Shown here piece by piece: positions 1 to 11,073 of a stretch of 64,000 nucleotides of DNA (the first letter of the stretch is position 1; each line of letters starts with the position of its first letter). The notes beneath the pieces are model-generated. The model had not been told where the DNA came from, did no database searches, and saw only the letters and a list, made by a program, of their open reading frames with translations. The stretch is from Lunularia cruciata (taxonomy: Eukaryota; Streptophyta; Marchantiopsida; Lunulariales; Lunulariaceae): contig OX419762.1 of assembly GCA_948567375.1 (NCBI GenBank), positions 15,196,001 to 15,260,000 on the forward strand, in the 5' to 3' direction. The position numbers were made by a program, and so were the translations under genes.

Positions 1-274
1 CTAGTGGTCAGGTTAAGGTAGATAACGAAGAAATTTTTAGGGTTTCTTCTACTTTCTATTTGTGGACTTTATCTATCATACCACATTTCATCACACATAA
101 GGGTGGGACACTTGAGAGTGAAGACAAATGGGAAAAGTGAGCTGCTTAATCAGTGACGGAGCAATTGAGAAAATTTCACGGTCAATGTGGCTTTGTCTGT
201 AGAAATTGTGATAGTTTTGTATGATGATGAAACACGGTCTGCAGATGACTTAATTCCCTCTTATTCCAAATTAT
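1..274. other. Intergenic flank, no gene seen
   Basis: No open frame of note, RNA gene or clear repeat is visible. The last bases contain an extra copy of the TTATTCCAAATT motif that also forms the target-site duplication of the adjacent LINE tail. Confidence 0.4.
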
Positions 275-399
275 CTTATTCCAAATTACTATTGGGGCCT
301 AGCCCCATTCTTCCTCTTTTGTTTCTCTCTTGTACGCCTTGATGGGTTTTCCCATCCTTCTTGTGTTCTATGTGGTCGCCTTCTCCCTTATTCCAAATT
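275..399 (+). mobile_element. 5'-truncated LINE tail with 13-bp TSD
   Basis: About 99 bp (288-386) match the 3' end of the LINE-like family whose longer copy ends near 51540-51650. Shared landmarks are TACTATTGGGGCCTAGC and CTTGATGGG..TT.CCCATCCTTC. The insert is flanked by a perfect 13-bp direct repeat, CTTATTCCAAATT, at 275-287 and 387-399, which is the expected target-site duplication. The tail ends in GTGGTCGCC-type sequence and has no poly(A). A third copy of the target motif lies just left (260-274), so the target was itself a short duplication. The family assignment rests on nucleotide similarity within this window only. Confidence 0.7.
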
Positions 400-1521
400 T
401 GAGATGTTTTGGAAACATTAAGATGTAGAAAAATACAGTACAGTGCGAAGAGGACCTCAGTATATAACAGGCGGCACTCCAGAGTACGGAACCAAAACAT
501 ACGAGGTCGAGCAAAGTTGCGAGAGAAGGAGAGAGAGCGGAAGAGGAGTGGAGTGAAGCGAGTAGGAAAGACTACGGGGGGTTTGGGCTTGAGTCTCTGG
601 ATTCCAGTGGTGGCCGTAGAGATTCTGGTTAGAAAAATGAAGTTTGGAGTAAAATATTGATCGAGGTTTATTGGAGCGGGGCAGCAGAAGCTGCCGGGAA
701 AAGGATGCCTACACATTCTTTTGGAGACGAGAGTCTGGCTGGTCTACGAGCTTGGATTTGACTATTACTGACAAGGATTACTGCGGTCGGAGTGGATTAG
801 ATCAGGAGCGAGTGATTGGGAGATTGATCGATTGATTAACAGGGAGTGGGAAAGGTTAGAAAACACAGAAATTTCATGCTCTGCACCCCGACAGTAGCGA
901 CGTCTCGACTTTATTACTGCCACCCTGCTATGTATCCCATGGGCCCTCCGTTGTTCTTCTTTATCCCTGATGATTCCCCGCCCCATCCCAAATTTACCAC
1001 CATATCTACTTCTTATCTTGTTCTTTAGAAAATAGAAAAAAGAAAGCAGAGCCGTTCTCGTCGCCAACACCCACCTCTCTATGTATCTCCCTATCTGTCC
1101 CCAATCCAAAGCGAGTGCTTCTTCTTGCGCTGCGGGGTACAAATAGGAGTCGACTCTTTCCCGGCTTTGAGTTAGTCCCAGGTCTAACACCTATCTCCCA
1201 TCTTCGTCTCGTGACTCCGGGAAGCTACCGCAATCACGAGTCCGTTTGACAACTCGACTAATTGCAATCTCACTCTCTCACTTCTCCGTGTCTTTGACCT
1301 TTTCTTCTTCCTTCTATCTCCTCACACTTTCGAAGAAGCTGCTCTGCTTTCTGACCTGTATTTTTTCACGGCTTGCTATCACGCTGCCGAAATCTTCCTT
1401 CTTCTACTACTCTTTCTTCGCGGCAACTACCCCAAATTTGCAGATTTAGTTTGAGACTGAGACAGTCCAAGACATTGTTCCCCGGATTTGTTTTTGTCTT
1501 CGGATCCTTCACCTTCTCGCA
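400..1521. other. Upstream region of the PADRE gene
   Basis: No credible coding frame is visible. From about 1240 to 1480 the + strand is strongly pyrimidine-rich (many CTT/TTC runs), as is common in plant core promoters and 5' leaders. This is the likely promoter-proximal region of the gene at 1724. Confidence 0.35.
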
Positions 1522-1535
1522 TATGTATATTAATA
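1522..1535 (+). promoter_or_regulatory. Possible TATA box
   Basis: The string TATGTATATTAATA sits about 190 bp before the ATG at 1724, immediately after the pyrimidine-rich stretch. It would place a transcription start near 1555-1565 and give a 5' leader of about 160 nt. There is no experimental support, and AT-rich strings like this also occur by chance. Confidence 0.3.
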
Positions 1536-1723
1536 CTACAGCGTTCCACAAACAGCAGCAGCACACGATTTCAAATAATCTTTCGCAGAGCATTAGGTAG
1601 CATACAAGAACTCGCCTACTCGCTCTTCAGCGTCGTGTATCGCAAAAATTGTTGGAGTCCCTGAGAGTGATTGTCATTTCTATCTACTATCGACGTACTG
1701 TAATCAATCGGTTTGTGTCCAAC

Positions 1724-2329
1724 ATGGGTAACATAACGAGCATTGCCACTGGCCCTCAGCAGGTCGTGAGGGTCGTGCGCCAGGATGGGAAAGTGTTGGA
1801 ATTCGGCAACGACATGCAAGCAGCGGAGCTTCTTGTGGTTTATCCCAAGTTTAACGTGTTCCAGGATCAAGTTCAGGCCAACGGTCAGGTTCGGCGAATA
1901 TCTCTAGCTCCGGACGACTTCCTTCGTTGTGGTCAAATCTACCTTCTGCTGCACCAGTCTAGCCATCAGCACCACCAGAAAGTACACGGATCAGGATCTA
2001 AGGGCCTGAAGATTCACCATGTAGTAGGAACTTCGTCATCGTTAGGGGGGGCACCTAGTCCTCAACAGCATCAGCATCAACAGCAAGCGAGAATCGGTGC
2101 GACGATCAAACCCGTCATTTCCACACAGCAGATAGCCAAGCTTCTGGAGAAGGGGTCGGTTCAAATCACGACCAAGAACGGGATGACCGCCCGGTTGAAT
2201 GGGCCTCAGTTAACCAGGTTATTGAGTGAGGCATCCGGCCGACAGCAACAGCATCATCAGCAATTGACCAAGAGAAAGCTCAGTGGACTGGAGAGCATAC
2301 CCGAAGAGCCTGTAAAAGCAGTTATGTGA
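1724..2329 (+). CDS. PADRE-domain (DUF4228) protein
   Basis: Intronless frame of 201 residues. The start at 1724 is preferred over the in-frame upstream Met at 1649 because it has a good context (AACATGG) and gives MGNITS, a classic N-myristoylation motif (Gly2, Ser6) that begins many plant PADRE/DUF4228 proteins. The N-terminal half has the family pattern: VVRVVRQDGKVLEF near residues 14-27, the AAELLVVYPKFNVF segment, and then LAPDDFLRCGQIYLLL near 65-80. The middle is low complexity (His/Gln-rich). A second conserved block, ISTQQIAKLLEKGSVQI, precedes the C-terminus. Members respond to pathogen or stress and probably associate with membranes; their biochemical role is not established. Length fits the family. 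I am confident of the family but not of any particular orthologue. Confidence 0.82.
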   Translation: MGNITSIATGPQQVVRVVRQDGKVLEFGNDMQAAELLVVYPKFNVFQDQVQANGQVRRISLAPDDFLRCGQIYLLLHQSSHQHHQKVHGSGSKGLKIHHVVGTSSSLGGAPSPQQHQHQQQARIGATIKPVISTQQIAKLLEKGSVQITTKNGMTARLNGPQLTRLLSEASGRQQQHHQQLTKRKLSGLESIPEEPVKAVM

Positions 2330-5300
2330 AATGTCTAAACCCAATGACATTGACGATGATGATACATAGCCAGTATGTAAATTCCAATTGTCTTTACAAT
2401 TATAGCACAGCAACCCGTGCCTGCTTTACTTCCCCACAAACAAGCCCATCAAGTGCGCGCCCAATGTATCGAATGTGCCTCGTGCCGACGGATTCATACA
2501 TTTCAGTTCGTGCTCTTGGGGCGAGCTACTTGATAGTGCACCTGATTGGGCTGGCGCGTGCAACAACAAATATTCCAAGATTGATTTACCGCGAAACGCA
2601 GTGAGAGCAAGCAAGCAAGCAATCTGTAATAGTCTGCCCACTCCGGCCTCTGGGGAGTTATGGCTTATGGAGTATTACTGCGATCAAAATTGCCCGAGTG
2701 GAGATAGGAGATGATCTTCGTGCCTCGGAGTAATTCAGCAAGCGCTGGCATTTGGAGTAGCTTCCCCTGCATGCTCGGTTATGGCGGTGGAGACTCCGTC
2801 CTGCTTTGGGCCGTTCGTTCCAGCATTTCAATGATCAAGGTTCCATGTGTTGTTTAACATCAATTTCAATTTCCCAATCTTCTTAACTGCTCGACGATCA
2901 GTGGCCCCATGGAGGAGCCACCTTCCACGAGTCTTTCCAGCATCCACCGGCCGCAGCCTCTCTTCAATGGGGCTCCAAGCTTCTAAGGAGTACCTACTCT
3001 TTTGCCAAGCAGATCCATCATCAGGCCCGAAAAGATTTCCTCAGTAATCTATCGTTGGAGCCCTTTGCTAACGCTTCACCATCCTTTCGATCCATTGTCA
3101 TAACTTCATGCATTGGCAGTCCATTTTATTCGGTTCTTAGGAGCAATTTCTGATGCCACTGGTCACAGAGGAGGTATACCACTTGCAGGCACCATACCTT
3201 ATCAGATACGATTATATGTACAGTTCAGTTCCTGGTTCTTGATCAACATCGATTTCGCATCAAATCTACACTCTCTCAACTACCACGATTTTCAAACTGA
3301 GGAGTAGTCACAGAGATGCCAAGACATGTTTGAGTATCTCATTAGTTGCAAAGCTTGACAATCTACAAAGCTTTTATCTTCAGCTTTCGATTTTCTAGCA
3401 TCACTCTCATGAGCGATGTCTTTTGCTGTGTGCGCTTTGGGAGTAAAAAAACACGTATACTCGTGTGCTCAAAACCGTCTCTTTACTCATCTATCCTTCG
3501 CAACCTTTGGTTGCAATCTATCTTCTTGTGTTACCTATGAAGTGCGTCTCACTGCGTATATTCTTGCTTGGTCCCGCGACCAACTGGTCGACCACATTGG
3601 TTACCGCTATGTCCTTTGTTAAACGATGCGCAGATATTAGCCTGAAACTTCCCATCCCAGACCCAATCTCAGCCCTTTTCAAGCCACTGCCTACCCCAGG
3701 AGGTGGCTTCCATCATAGCCATAAACTCCATCCTTGGACTGTTCCACCCCGCTCCTACCGAAAGTGACAATCTTCCCTCTCGATTATTGGTGTATCTGCA
3801 GCTTGCCTATCTGCAGCTCCACGGAAGCTAACGTCCGTGGAGCCGCAGATTGGCCAGTGCGCGGAAGTGGCCAATCTGCAGTTGTTTCGGGAAGTTGACA
3901 AATCAGCCTCTGAGTCCCGATCGCCGATCTGCGACTTCTCTCATTCTCCAAGTCGCATACGAACAGTCCGTCTGGAAACTTGATTTCGCATCCGTTGCAT
4001 GAGTATAGGAACTGGCTCAAAGGGTTTAAAGGAGAAACTCACTGCCTCCCTTAAATCGGCTGATTTCAGTCCATCCGTCGCGCGGAATTCTTCTACACCC
4101 CGCAGTGCATTTGATGAGGGAACATATAAGAACTGCGACAGGGAAATAGATTTAAGGGAGATTTCCTGTTTATGTACAGCAATAAGCTTCTCCCAACCAC
4201 TACAGGAGGATGAATCTCATACTTTTGATGGCCTGGCGGGATTGTGCCTCGGATTGGTTGCGGATTACGTTTTTCACCTCACGACTTACGACTTTATGAG
4301 TTGCTGAGGACTTTCGGAAGTTCCCTTGGAACTCCAGATCATGCTGGGTGCCTAAGGCTCTATCTCTCGTTACATAACAAAGACTCTGCTCATGATCTTA
4401 ACTCGGCCGCTGTGGTGAAGCTCTGGATTTGAACAGGTATCTTCAAGTCGAGTTTCTCTCGCAATCACTGTCATGATTTGCTAAGAACAAAAAAGTTTGT
4501 AATTCTGGTACACAAACTGGTTTATGATGTTAATATTATCAAATCGTTGTAATAATGAACTTTCCAGGATAGCGTCCACTGTGCACCGATTAACACCGTC
4601 ACGGAGCACCATATCCAGACGTAAGGTCCATATTACTGTTTAGAGACTTCATGTATCATCATATGTATGGAGAAGTCAGCGTAATCAGTGAGGATACATT
4701 GACATGGGGACCTCCAGCCTTAGACAGGAGACTGTTTCGACCTTTCTTGAGGTATATCAGAAGTTTAAGAGCTATTATCGAACGGTCGCAATATTACACC
4801 TTCGCATCACTGAAAACAGTCAAGTGCACTCCGTTTTAGTTGACTTCAGCCTCCGCAGAAAATGCTGTTATCCAGACCGATCACAAGATTGTGTCTGCAG
4901 TTACTTCTTATCCTAAAGAACTTCCACGATACGGAAGCCTTTCAATCACCGCAACTTGCAATTGCTGTGGGATAAGCCCAAGCAGGAGCTCTCTGTGACT
5001 AGCCGTATACTTGACAAAGAACCTCTCGTCCTTGTCGAGTAAAGGGTTCGCATCTCAATAATTTCTGATGCTAGTGATGGTAGGACGGAGCCATCCTGGC
5101 TAGAGACAATTATTCATGAAAGTAGTCCTGATGTTGACAACTTGGTATTGATCGAGGATATCTCTTCATCCATTCCCTGGCAAACTTGTGCAGCAACATG
5201 CAGAGGCAGTTCCCTTATCCAGCCGAATCAGGAGAGCTCAGAAGCAAGAACTGTGTTCTACAATCTGAACATAGATGACAAAATAATTCTCTGTATTTGC

Positions 5301-5980
5301 TGATTGGATAACTTCCTGACTTCTTGTAAGAAGTCAGGTGGAGGTGGCTGTGGCCATGGAGGAAAACCTCCTCCCACACGAGATAGTCCCCGAGAAAGTT
5401 GTGAGATTGAAAATGCAACTGTTCCATTCTGCTATGTTATTAGATAGAGTTTCTGTGTCATGTATAAGGCTATGTCACGACGAGGAATGGGGATTGCTAT
5501 TAGATAAAAGTGTCACATACTCCTCTATCTCATAACAATCCCCATACAATCTGAAAATTCAAGTCAAATCAAACAGATCTTCTCAATCAACTAACAGTTT
5601 TACTGATTCTCCTCGGGTTCACTGTATGCTTGCCTGTAATCTCGAAGGTGCAGCTATTACCGTCACGTCCATTGAGAAAATCATACATGCCAGTATCAGT
5701 GGTGAATAAAAAGACGGTATTGGAAGTGAACACTCGAGGAAAATCTTTATGCCCACAGCTGATAAAAACAGACAGGAATATGTTCTACAGTTCCCTGCAA
5801 GTGCAGATCAACAAACCATAAGAGTAGATTCAAGTACTTTGACAATATGCTTTCTACCGCATCAATTTGTCCAATAGCTTCCCAGTTATTGCTGGGAATC
5901 AGAAGATGGGTTGCGTCTCTTGGCATATATTGGATGGAGTTCAGAAGTATTATACCGTGACACTGATAGGAAGATAGGAA
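2330..5980. other. Region without a confident gene
   Basis: Base composition here is gene-like rather than AT-rich, and it matches none of the transposon families elsewhere in the window, but no frame gives a recognisable product. The best open stretch, without a starting Met, runs from 5043 to a TGA at 5301-5303. It reads ISDASDGRTEPSWLETIIHE and onward with normal amino-acid use, and continues in the same frame after the stop to about 5450. Frames at 3465-3767 and 3999-4307 look similar but match nothing I know. This could be a decayed gene, a spliced gene with short exons, or a non-coding transcript. Confidence 0.3.
5315..5338. repeat. Perfect 11-bp stem hairpin
   Basis: CCTGACTTCTT and AAGAAGTCAGG are exact reverse complements separated by two bases. 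About 100 bp downstream a second fold-back (5436-5449 with 5523-5536, one mismatch, and 5487-5496 with 5536-5545) adds further dyad symmetry. No function can be assigned. Confidence 0.5.
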
Positions 5981-8900
5981 GACCTCACCAAGCAGAACAA
6001 GGATAAAACCAAATAGGTGAAATAGTGCTAAACTCTAAATTGGAGTTTAGAAGAAAGCTTTGAAAGTGCTAGGTTTTCCATATTTAAGGTCAGGACTGAT
6101 GGAGGGTGTTTAAGGTTTTCAAATCAAGAAAAAACATATTGATAGTACATACTGTTTTTAGAAAAGATGTTCGAATATCTGATTTTCAAGATTAAAGTAT
6201 CGAATAAGAGTATTCATCTTGTCTAAGAAGTACCAATTTGCTTCATACAAAGACTCCTAAATTACTACAACCCATGTTGTGTCATATACTTAAATAGACA
6301 TTTGACCTTTCTAATAGCCAAGTCTATTGAGTTGTACCCTATGTTAAGTTAAAATTCTACTAAATTGGAGCGCGAATTGGAATGGGTGTTTTGATTTTCC
6401 GAGCAAATACCCAGAGGAAAATCTAAATGGAGAGTGTTTCTCTCTTTCAGTTACATGGTAACCATTTGAAGGAAATAACGTGGAAAGAGTGGACATACTC
6501 ATGGAGACAAACAAGTGAAATCAATAAAAGAAGGAGAAATACAAAAGAATTAATTTTGATAGTAAGAAGAAGATTAGCAAGAGGATACGGTTATTCGGGA
6601 ACATGTAAATTTTATGACTTTCACATAATTCAATCTGATCTCTTAACCACCATAAATATTTTAGTTGGTTTGCTGAAGAGACACGGACCCTTGCAAACTG
6701 CCTTGAATTTCTCTAATAAATAATATACACTTTTTAAGCAAAAATTGAAATCGAATGATTCTCACAAGATTAATTTTTTGAGCAAGAGTTCCTTCTAGCG
6801 GTGGACTTGAATTGAGTCTTATTGAATACTTGAGTAGTAATAGTATACACTTAGAAATCTGCGATGTTCTATTATTGTTTGTCTCCTCTTCCTTCTTTTT
6901 ACCTTACGTTTGTTGCACCCTTCTTAACTCTGGAAAATTCAACGTTTTATTTTTTATTTTAGCTTTGGAAAATTCAATGTTTCTGTTTCATCCTTCTTGT
7001 TATCCTATCTTTCCATTATAATTTGATTTTAATTGTGTGTCCTATCTTTCCATTATAATTTGATTATAACTTGTTGAACACGAGGATATTGCATGGGTAC
7101 TCTTCGCAAAAATATATCATCGAAGATAGGCAAGCATTTGAATATCTCGGTGATAGAATGGTAAATACTGTAAATTGTAAGTTATAAAATGATTAAATAA
7201 TATATAATTATTTTTAGTTTGTTTTAAATTATAATTTGTACACATAATTAGGATTAATTAATAGATTTAGTGTAAATCGTTTTTAGAAAGATATAAAATA
7301 ATGGATGAAATGGATGAAAATATATTTAACATATAATATATTATCAGTAAATAATTATAAAAATGTGCATTTATAAATGATCTTATTATATAGATGAATT
7401 AATTATAATAATAATTTAAAGATGTATAAAATCAAAAAGAATATACAAAGATATATAGAATTTTGATTAATATAAATAATATAAATATCATAAAAAATCT
7501 ATAAATAAATATCAAAATCAAAATTTAAAGAGTCTTAGATCTTCCTTTGTGAGGATATCAGAAGAGGGAAGAAATGTTTAGTTGTTGAAAATTGGTTCTT
7601 GATGATTAAATATTTGACTATTACTTTAAAGTTTTTATAAAATTTTGATTTGTCGAAGACTATACCAATGCTTACAAGTGATCATTAAGAAAGGAAACTG
7701 AATAAAAGATTATAAAAGGAAGTGCAGAATTGATGTAGTACATCTATTTATTACGGGCTATTTATGTAAAATTAGTAGACAAAATATATATTTAATAATA
7801 TTTCTATATTTCTTGATAATTAAATACAAGCTATCAAATTATAACCAATTGGTAAAGGCAAGCTGGTGAAGGTAATAACCTTAATTCGATGGTTCACAAA
7901 AACAGTATTTTTACTTGAAAGAAAGACTTAAGATTTGCGGAACTACTAAAGAAGACTATAATTGATTAATTGAAAAAACTTTCTTTTATTGGAGATTATC
8001 TTTTATTATTTTTTCTGTGATTTATTTTTTCGTAATTCATACAAGTAGAGAATTTGTAAATGGATGAAAAGTACAAAATCTCTCCGTTCATCATGCAACA
8101 TTCTTACAAGAGATTCTACAGTAATTATACATCCGAGTTTATGATAGCAATGGTTAGTAATCCGATTAATCATAATAGAAAATATAATTATAGATTTATA
8201 AGATATAATTTATTTAATTATTTATTTGGCATTGAGTTATTCTTTTACCAAGGAATGCGCATGTTATCTTCCATACAGTTCTTCCATACAGTTCTAAATA
8301 AGGATTAGTCTGTTGAGGAATCAAAAACTGAAAGGTCTTTCTAAAAATCAGAGTATAGATTTCATAACTTGAAATTAAATATTATTAAAAATGTAAATAA
8401 TTAATAGATTATTATTTAACAGATGAACTTCAAAGATGAGAACTTACAAACATTGCTGATGATTTTTCTCTCATATATCATATTTAAATTTTAAATTGGA
8501 CTTTGCCGTTTCCTCTTAGATATTATCATCATCTCTATAAAAAGGTTATACTCTAGTATATTTGCTTTCAAGCAATTAGATTATGTATTTCAAGAGATTC
8601 TTTTACATAAATGCTAGACAAAAATTTATGCTATATGGTTAGCTTACGTGTATTGTTGCAAAATCTTCAAAACTAAGTCTTAGCTAGACTATGTCTCAAG
8701 GTTTTAGCTATTAATAATATTAGCTTCGGAAGGTTCGTCTCTTTCATGAATATTTTGCTTTTCTCTATGAACCATGTCATCCATTTGAACACAAATTTAT
8801 TTAGAAAATTTTGGTTTAGTTTTAAATAAATTCTTATTCTGTATAATTTCATTATCCAAAGTATTTCCCCGTTTCTTTTACCAAAATAACAGCTCTGCCT

Positions 8901-9931
8901 TTGCGGAGATACCAATCAACACAATATATATAATATGTAATTGTAGAAAATAAGCCTTTCGTAGTCTCAATTGAGTATCTTAGGAGAAGTCAACTCTCTT
9001 TTTGTCATTCCATCTTGATACAGATTACAAAGAAAAGTCTTATGTTTCTGTCTATTGCACATACAGGTTGTATGTATGTGAGATATCAAGGATTTCTGTC
9101 ATAACATGAACTCTATATCTGTATAGAAAAATATCTGAAGCTGTTTATTATTATCATATTAAGGTTACCATGCACGAATGTGAAACCGTTCCTTCGGGCC
9201 AAAAAAGACCCAGCTATCTGAATTTGAATTTCTGAATTTCTCATCTCTATAGTTGAACAAACTTCAATTATATTAAAAGATAGGGTAGAGAAACTCACGT
9301 ACTTCAAACCATCATCTTCTCACTCGTTGTACTTATCTACTAAACTTACCTGAAAACAAAGGTCCTACAATGAACATGAAATTTAAAGAAGTGCTTGATC
9401 AGTTAACAGTAGGTTCAGGGTACTCATGAAAATGGAATGAAAATAAAATAACCTATTTAACAACAAAAGAAGTGAAGGAGAAGAGATAGAAAGCGTGATT
9501 GAATCAAATAGTAATAGTAAGAAAAACCTACACTCGAAATCATGACCCCATGTTCATTACATATGACCAATGACCAATGCTCCTCTACACAATATACAAT
9601 ATGGAGATTAGATTGCATCCTCAACAGTGTCCGAAAGGCCTGCATGGACCACTAATACAGTTGATAACTACTTTTAGATAATCATCGTTTCCAACAAGTC
9701 GCCTTCTCTTCTTGCACACAATTTGGAATGAAGTTCTCAACCCAAATTGAAATCCAAATTGCAAAATCCAAATTCTCTTGAGTGTAAGAAGAGGAAGTCT
9801 CTTCGTGCTATTCTTGATTAATAAAGCACTCAAAATCTAAAATTTGATGTCATTAGAGAAGTCACAAGAGAGTAGGGTTTCAATAACAGAATTTATGAGA
9901 TATTTACTCAGAAAATATTTTACCCCGTGGT
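5981..9931. other. AT-rich region, no gene seen
   Basis: Strongly AT-rich sequence with many poly(A)/poly(T) runs. The frames present (for example 8060-8308 and 8673-8915) are short and unrecognisable. Small local duplications occur, such as TCCTATCTTTCCATTATAAT near 7001 and again near 7040. A tRNA-like string with A-box and weak B-box resemblance lies at about 7842-7897. The whole block reads as old, mutated intergenic DNA. Confidence 0.4.
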
Positions 9932-10456
9932 TGTAATATCATTATTTATACATATTATCTAAAGATGGAAATCTATTTGGTAACATCTTTAGGGATATTA
10001 TATATGATTGTCTAAGTAGATCAGATAAAGGTGTAACCAAAAGAGTATTTGCCACTAATAGTGTAGAGGTATGAAACACTCTAAGAACTTTAGAGTCAAT
10101 TCTGAGGCCTAAATGGATGAATTAGACCTTGAAAAATAGAAAAATTATTCCCTTCCAAGAGAAAAAATTGTTACCTTCTCTTCTAAGTTTGTCTTATCAA
10201 GAGCTTTCCAACAATACCTTAGCCATATTGTTATGAGCTTCTTATAGGAAGGTTCTCCAAAGATTTCCTTCGGAGAATCTTTGGACACCAACCAAATAAG
10301 ACAAGGATCAATATGTCACAAATCCATGCAGCTAATCTAAGGGTGGAGCTTGCACAAGGTGCTCCTTTGGAGCATCAGAGTATTGAGGAATGAATCACCC
10401 TTGTATTTCTTCTCTTGTGTTTCTCTTGGAGCTTCTCTTGTCCCAAGAACATTGCA
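9932..10456 (+). mobile_element. LTR-A solo LTR, short form, diverged
   Basis: Starts TGTAATATC and ends ATTGCA, and follows the LTR-A landmarks along its length: TTTGGTAACATCT, a GATCAGATA-like string, a GAGGCCTAAATGGATGAATTAG block, GTTTGTCTTATCAAGAGCTT and AAGGGTGGAGCTTG. At 525 bp it lacks the internal duplication of roughly 160 bp seen in the 720-740-bp copies, so it represents the short form. No clear target-site duplication remains. Strand is nominal, taken from the LTR-A copies that carry TATATAATAAAG near their right end. Confidence 0.6.
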
Positions 10457-10573
10457 ATAGTATTAGAGTAGGTGTGTTAATCCAAGTGAGTGGATCATCT
10501 CTCTTTGAGAAACACATGCTATTGAGATTGAGTAATTTTGAGAGGAGAAAAAGTAGTGCAATAGATGGATGGG

Positions 10574-11040
10574 TGTAAAAGATTGAGAAAAGAAATAAGA
10601 AAATCAAAGATTAGAGTGAAGTATCACATTGTGACTCTTAAATGTGGGAAACTCCAAATGCCTAGCATGAGCTTGGGCTTTGGTATGTATAGGGAAAATA
10701 TAAGGTTCTTGAGAAGTTTCTCATGAAAATTTTTGAAAACCACTTTCTTAGAGTGCAAACCAAGCTAATCGGGAAGCTTCCCAAGAAATTTCCTTCTAGA
10801 AATCACCTACTTGGCATGCAAGCTAAGCTAGTTGGAAAACTTCCCAAGAAGCTTCCTTCTAGAAGCCACATACTTGGTGTGCAAGCTAAGCTAGCCAAAA
10901 AGCTTCCCAAGAAGCTTCTTTCTAGAAACCACCTACTTGGCGTGCAAGCTAAGTTAACCGAGAAGCTTCCCAAGAAACTTCCTTCTAGAAGCCATCTACT
11001 TGGCATGAAAGCTAAGCTAGCTGAGAATTTTCTCAATCAG
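10574..11040 (-). mobile_element. LTR-B relic with expanded 63-bp minisatellite
   Basis: Begins TGTAAAAGATTGAG like the minus-oriented LTR-B copies and keeps the block with CCTAGCATGAGCTTGGGCTTTGG. It then expands the internal AAGCTTCCCAAGAAGCTTCC / TTCTAGAAGCCACCTACTTGG unit into about four tandem copies of 63 bp (roughly 10770-11025). Because 63 is a multiple of three, the + strand stays open from 10723 to 11148 and reads as a 21-residue repeat (GKLPKKLPSRSHLLGMQAKLV type). I take this as LTR-derived satellite rather than a gene. The distal LTR end is missing. Confidence 0.65.
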
Positions 11041-11073
11041 TTATATGAGGCATTCCAAAATCCTCCAAGTCCA

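Noticed and set aside
3465..3767. Possible copia RNase H on the opposite strand
   Set aside because: A few residues looked suggestive but the order of conserved blocks is absent.
7842..7897. tRNA gene or SINE head (AACCAATTGGTAAAGGCA with TTCGATGGTTCAC)
   Set aside because: The A box is suggestive but the B box is poor, no cloverleaf forms and no second copy was found in the window.
8673..8915. Copia-type reverse transcriptase fragment in the AT-rich block
   Set aside because: Only vague resemblance in residue composition; no diagnostic motif could be aligned.
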